Assembly (NCBI GenBank): GCA_902795665.1
Contig: CADBMA010000077.1
Coordinates: 1-9,269, forward strand
Direction of reading: 5' to 3'
Origin: an uncultured Rhodospirillales bacterium
GTDB taxonomy: Bacteria > Pseudomonadota > Alphaproteobacteria > RF32 > CAG-239
DNA: 9,269 bases
In this document: positions 7,237 to 9,269 of the stretch, piece after piece
Layout: every line of letters begins with the position of its first letter
How positions within the stretch are numbered: the stretch's first letter is position 1
Translations under genes and position numbers: made by a program
Notes under the pieces: model-generated
What the model saw: only the letters and a program-made list of their open reading frames with translations
What the model was told of the DNA's origin: nothing
The model's database searches: none

Positions 7237-9048
7237 ATGACTATCCGCATTCTTCCTGATAATCTTGTCAATCAGATTGCTGCCGGCGAAGTTATCGAGC
7301 GCCCGTCATCAGTGGTTAAAGAACTGGTTGAAAATGCCATTGACGCGGGAGCAAAATCAATTGAAATTACTCTGGTGGACGGCGGCAAAAGTTTGATTGT
7401 GGTCAGCGACGACGGCAAAGGCATGACGGCAGAAGAGCTTTCACTGGCGGTAGAGCGTCATGCAACCTCAAAATTGCCTGATGAAGATTTGTTTCATATA
7501 AACTTCTTGGGATTTCGCGGCGAAGCTTTACCTTCAATTGCATCGGTAGCAAAATTATGCATTACCTCACGCCCCAAAAACGCAGATAGCGCATGGAAAA
7601 TTGAAGTAAATGGCGGTGTGGTGAACAAAACCATGCCCACTGCAGCAAATTTTGGTACACGCATTGAAGTCCGCGACTTGTTTTATGCCACACCGGCAAG
7701 GCTTAAGTTTTTAAAAACCGGAGCCAGCGAAACCGCACAATGTGTTGATATCATCAATCGCATTGCATTGGCCAACCCTCAAGTTTCTTTTTATCTTTAT
7801 GATGACAAAAAGAAAAAAATAGCACTTAATGCCTGTCAGGGAGAATTGTTTGATGCCCGATTAAAGCGTATCGGTGATATTTTGGGACGTGAATTTGAGG
7901 AAAATTCGTTATTAATAAGCGCCGAAAAGGCAGAGCTAAAAATCAGCGGATTTGTCAGTCTTCCAACTTATAGCAAAGCCAATTCGCTCTCACAATATTT
8001 GTTTGTCAATAACCGTCCGGTGCGGGATAAAATGCTATTGGGAGCCATAAAAGCCGCATATCAAGGAGTTTTAGAAATTGGCAGATATCCGCTTTGCGCC
8101 TTGTTTTTGGATATAAATCCGGAGCTTGTTGATGTTAATGTCCATCCCACAAAAGCCGAAGTGCGTTTTTTTGATGCTAATGCAGTGCGCGGATTATTGA
8201 TAACAGCTATTCGCAATGCGCTCACTCGTGGCAGCATGCAGGCTGCCAAACCGGAAAATTTGCCACGTTTTCTGGATAATTTGCCGCCACAAACTGAAAG
8301 TATGATGTTTTTACATGATAACAATTTAAGCACATCCAATTTTCAACTGCGCAATTTATCATCAAATCATGCGCCGGCGCGTAAAATTACCCAAGATGCC
8401 AATATTCCTTTTTTGCAAAGCGCACTTTCGGTCAAGACCGAAGAAGCCGAAGATATTGCAAGCGATATCGGACCTTTGGGAATGGCAAAAGCCCAGTTTC
8501 ATAACATCTATATCATATCGCAGACACAAGACAGCGTGATTATTGTTGATCAACACGCCGCCCATGAACGCATTGTAATGGAAAAGTTTAAGGCCGCAAT
8601 GGCAGCCAAGGACAAAATTCCAACTCAAATGTTGCTGATTCCGGAAGTTGTTGACTTGAATTTATCTGAAAAAACGGCACTATTGGATTATGCTGACAAT
8701 TTAGCGCAAATGGGATTGGAAATTGAAGAATTTGGAACCACTGCGGTTATTGTGCGCGAGGTTCCGGCTTTGATTGCCGATTGCAATGTTAAAGAATTGG
8801 TGCATAATTTGGCAGAACAAATAAACGAATGGGGCAAAGATTTTGCGCTGGATGAAAAGATTAATACTTTTTGCGCAACTATGGCTTGTCATGGCTCAGT
8901 TCGGGCAGGGCGGAGCTTAAATTTGGCTGAAATGAATCGTCTACTGCGTGATATGGAAAAAACTCCATATTCCGGTCAGTGCAATCATGGCCGCCCGACA
9001 TATATTGAGTTAAAGTTGAAAGATATTGATAAATTGTTTCATCGCTGA
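7237..9048 (+). CDS. mutL: DNA mismatch repair protein MutL with endonuclease motif
   Basis: 603 residues. MutL links MutS mismatch recognition to strand removal. The N-terminal GHKL ATPase is complete: E29 and N33 (KELVENAIDAG), DDGKGM (58-63), GFRGEA (92-97) and GTRIEVRDLFYATPARLKF (140-158). A poorly conserved linker spans about 335-410. The C-terminal dimerisation domain carries the metal-binding endonuclease motif DQHAAHERIVME (438-449, fitting DQHAx2Ex4E), ACHGSVRAG (550-558) and CNHGRPT (582-588), so it should nick DNA itself, as in bacteria without MutH. QMLLIP (464-469) fits the beta-clamp-binding motif of MutL C-terminal domains. The start at 7237 keeps the family numbering; AAGGA (7223-7227) lies 9 nt upstream. 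An out-of-frame ATG sits 4 nt earlier. It begins 4 nt after pgi and no terminator follows before the tRNA. Confidence 0.97.
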   Translation: MTIRILPDNLVNQIAAGEVIERPSSVVKELVENAIDAGAKSIEITLVDGGKSLIVVSDDGKGMTAEELSLAVERHATSKLPDEDLFHINFLGFRGEALPSIASVAKLCITSRPKNADSAWKIEVNGGVVNKTMPTAANFGTRIEVRDLFYATPARLKFLKTGASETAQCVDIINRIALANPQVSFYLYDDKKKKIALNACQGELFDARLKRIGDILGREFEENSLLISAEKAELKISGFVSLPTYSKANSLSQYLFVNNRPVRDKMLLGAIKAAYQGVLEIGRYPLCALFLDINPELVDVNVHPTKAEVRFFDANAVRGLLITAIRNALTRGSMQAAKPENLPRFLDNLPPQTESMMFLHDNNLSTSNFQLRNLSSNHAPARKITQDANIPFLQSALSVKTEEAEDIASDIGPLGMAKAQFHNIYIISQTQDSVIIVDQHAAHERIVMEKFKAAMAAKDKIPTQMLLIPEVVDLNLSEKTALLDYADNLAQMGLEIEEFGTTAVIVREVPALIADCNVKELVHNLAEQINEWGKDFALDEKINTFCATMACHGSVRAGRSLNLAEMNRLLRDMEKTPYSGQCNHGRPTYIELKLKDIDKLFHR

Positions 9049-9059
9049 TATTTTTTATC

Positions 9060-9088
9060 TTGACAGTTGCTATAAGATTGTGTAAAAA
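9060..9088 (+). promoter_or_regulatory. Likely promoter of tRNA-His
   Basis: A perfect -35 hexamer TTGACA (9060-9065) is followed after 17 nt by TAAAAA (9083-9088), a 4-of-6 match to TATAAT. Transcription would begin near 9095, a few bases before the tRNA. It lies just after the mutL stop in a short non-coding gap. The -35 is convincing; the exact -10 is less certain. Confidence 0.6.
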
Positions 9089-9102
9089 CGCATACAGTCA
9101 AT

Positions 9103-9180
9103 GGCGAAAGTAGCTCAGTTGGTTAGAGTGTCGGTTTGTGGTACCGAATGTCGTGAGTTCGAGTCTCATCTTTCGCCCCA
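9103..9180 (+). tRNA. tRNA-His (anticodon GTG)
   Basis: Complete cloverleaf. The acceptor GCGAAAG (9104-9110) pairs with CTTTCGC (9170-9176). The D arm is GCTC/GAGT. The anticodon stem TCGGT/ACCGA (9131-9135, 9143-9147) encloses loop TTGTGGT with anticodon GTG at 9138-9140. The variable loop is ATGTC; the T arm is GTGAG/CTCAT with loop TTCGAGT (9158-9164). CCA is encoded (9178-9180). G at 9103 serves as G-1 opposite C73 (9177), the classical identity element read by histidyl-tRNA synthetase. Both its own promoter and read-through from mutL could supply transcripts. Confidence 0.97.
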
Positions 9181-9243
9181 ATGCAGAAAGCCGCCCTTTT
9201 GGGGCGGTTTTTTGTATTGGGATGAGAAAGAGAGACCGAACTC
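9155..9243. repeat. Imperfect inverted repeat: 3' part of tRNA-His and downstream DNA
   Basis: Left arm 9155-9182 (T arm, acceptor 3' strand, CCA and two following bases) is complementary to right arm 9216-9243. Paired blocks: GAGTTCG (9155-9161) with CGAACTC (9237-9243); GTCTC (9163-9167) with GAGAC (9232-9236); TCTTTC (9169-9174) with GAAAGA (9226-9231); CCCAAT (9177-9182) with ATTGGG (9216-9221). That gives 24 pairs, interrupted by single unpaired A at 9162 and 9168 and a 2/4-nt internal loop. The terminator lies in the centre. The pairing is seen directly; whether it is a relic of an inverted tRNA copy or a functional structure is unknown. Confidence 0.6.
9187..9213 (+). terminator. Intrinsic terminator after tRNA-His
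   Basis: Stem CCGCCC (9191-9196) pairs with GGGCGG (9202-9207) around a 5-nt loop, followed by six T (9208-9213). A-U pairs between AAA (9187-9189) and the T-tract could lengthen the stem. It should end both the tRNA transcript and any read-through from the lspA-mutL operon. Flanking it, CCCAAT (9177-9182) and ATTGGG (9216-9221) form part of a larger inverted repeat. Confidence 0.92.
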
Positions 9244-9269
9244 GCAAGAGCCGAGGACAATAATTGTTC

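Noticed and set aside
9214..9269. Possible second tRNA on the minus strand
   Set aside because: The T loop would read TTCGGTC, lacking the conserved A58, and no cloverleaf, intact acceptor or CCA can be built.
1..9269. CRISPR array, insertion sequence, prophage or defence island
   Set aside because: No regularly spaced repeats, transposase, integrase or nuclease cassette; all large frames are housekeeping or envelope genes.

Overview
The window looks like ordinary chromosomal DNA of an AT-rich alphaproteobacterium. Three things point there: the order lspA, DUF3035-type lipoprotein, M16 peptidase, M16 peptidase, mutL, which I recognise from alphaproteobacterial genomes; a MutL carrying the C-terminal endonuclease motif usual where MutH is absent; and AT-rich codon choice throughout. 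The tRNA-His keeps the G-1:C73 pair, which argues against the Rhizobiales/Rhodobacterales/Caulobacterales clade and fits a Rhodospirillales-like or other early-branching lineage. The species cannot be named from the sequence alone.

Layout: all genes lie on the + strand. Positions 1-36 are the 3' end of a tRNA, probably tRNA-Leu. mgtE (91-1530, Mg2+ channel/transporter) and yfcE (1543-2094, metallophosphodiesterase) follow, 12 nt apart. The 86-nt gap at 2095-2180 holds a possible promoter. Next is a tightly packed run: lspA (2181-2654, lipoprotein signal peptidase), a 60-residue lipoprotein of the DUF3035/BamF type (2651-2833), a secreted zinc M16 peptidase (2850-4184), its membrane-anchored non-catalytic M16 partner (4181-5611), pgi (5592-7232) and mutL (7237-9048). 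Two junctions are ATGA overlaps, one is a 20-nt overlap and the other gaps are 4-16 nt. A promoter, tRNA-His(GTG) and a strong intrinsic terminator close the window. No gene-free stretch exceeds 300 bases.

How the genes work together: LspA would process the lipoprotein encoded immediately after it. The two M16 proteins look like the two halves of one periplasmic protease, one contributing zinc-binding residues and the other the substrate-binding Arg/Tyr pair. pgi (glycolysis) and mutL (mismatch repair) are unrelated in function and appear to share only transcription.

I see no mobile element, CRISPR array, phage gene or defence system, and no convincing new multi-gene system. The points most worth a second look are the imperfect inverted copy of the 3' part of tRNA-His beyond its terminator, the split active site of the M16 pair, and the very short DUF3035-like lipoprotein coupled to lspA.
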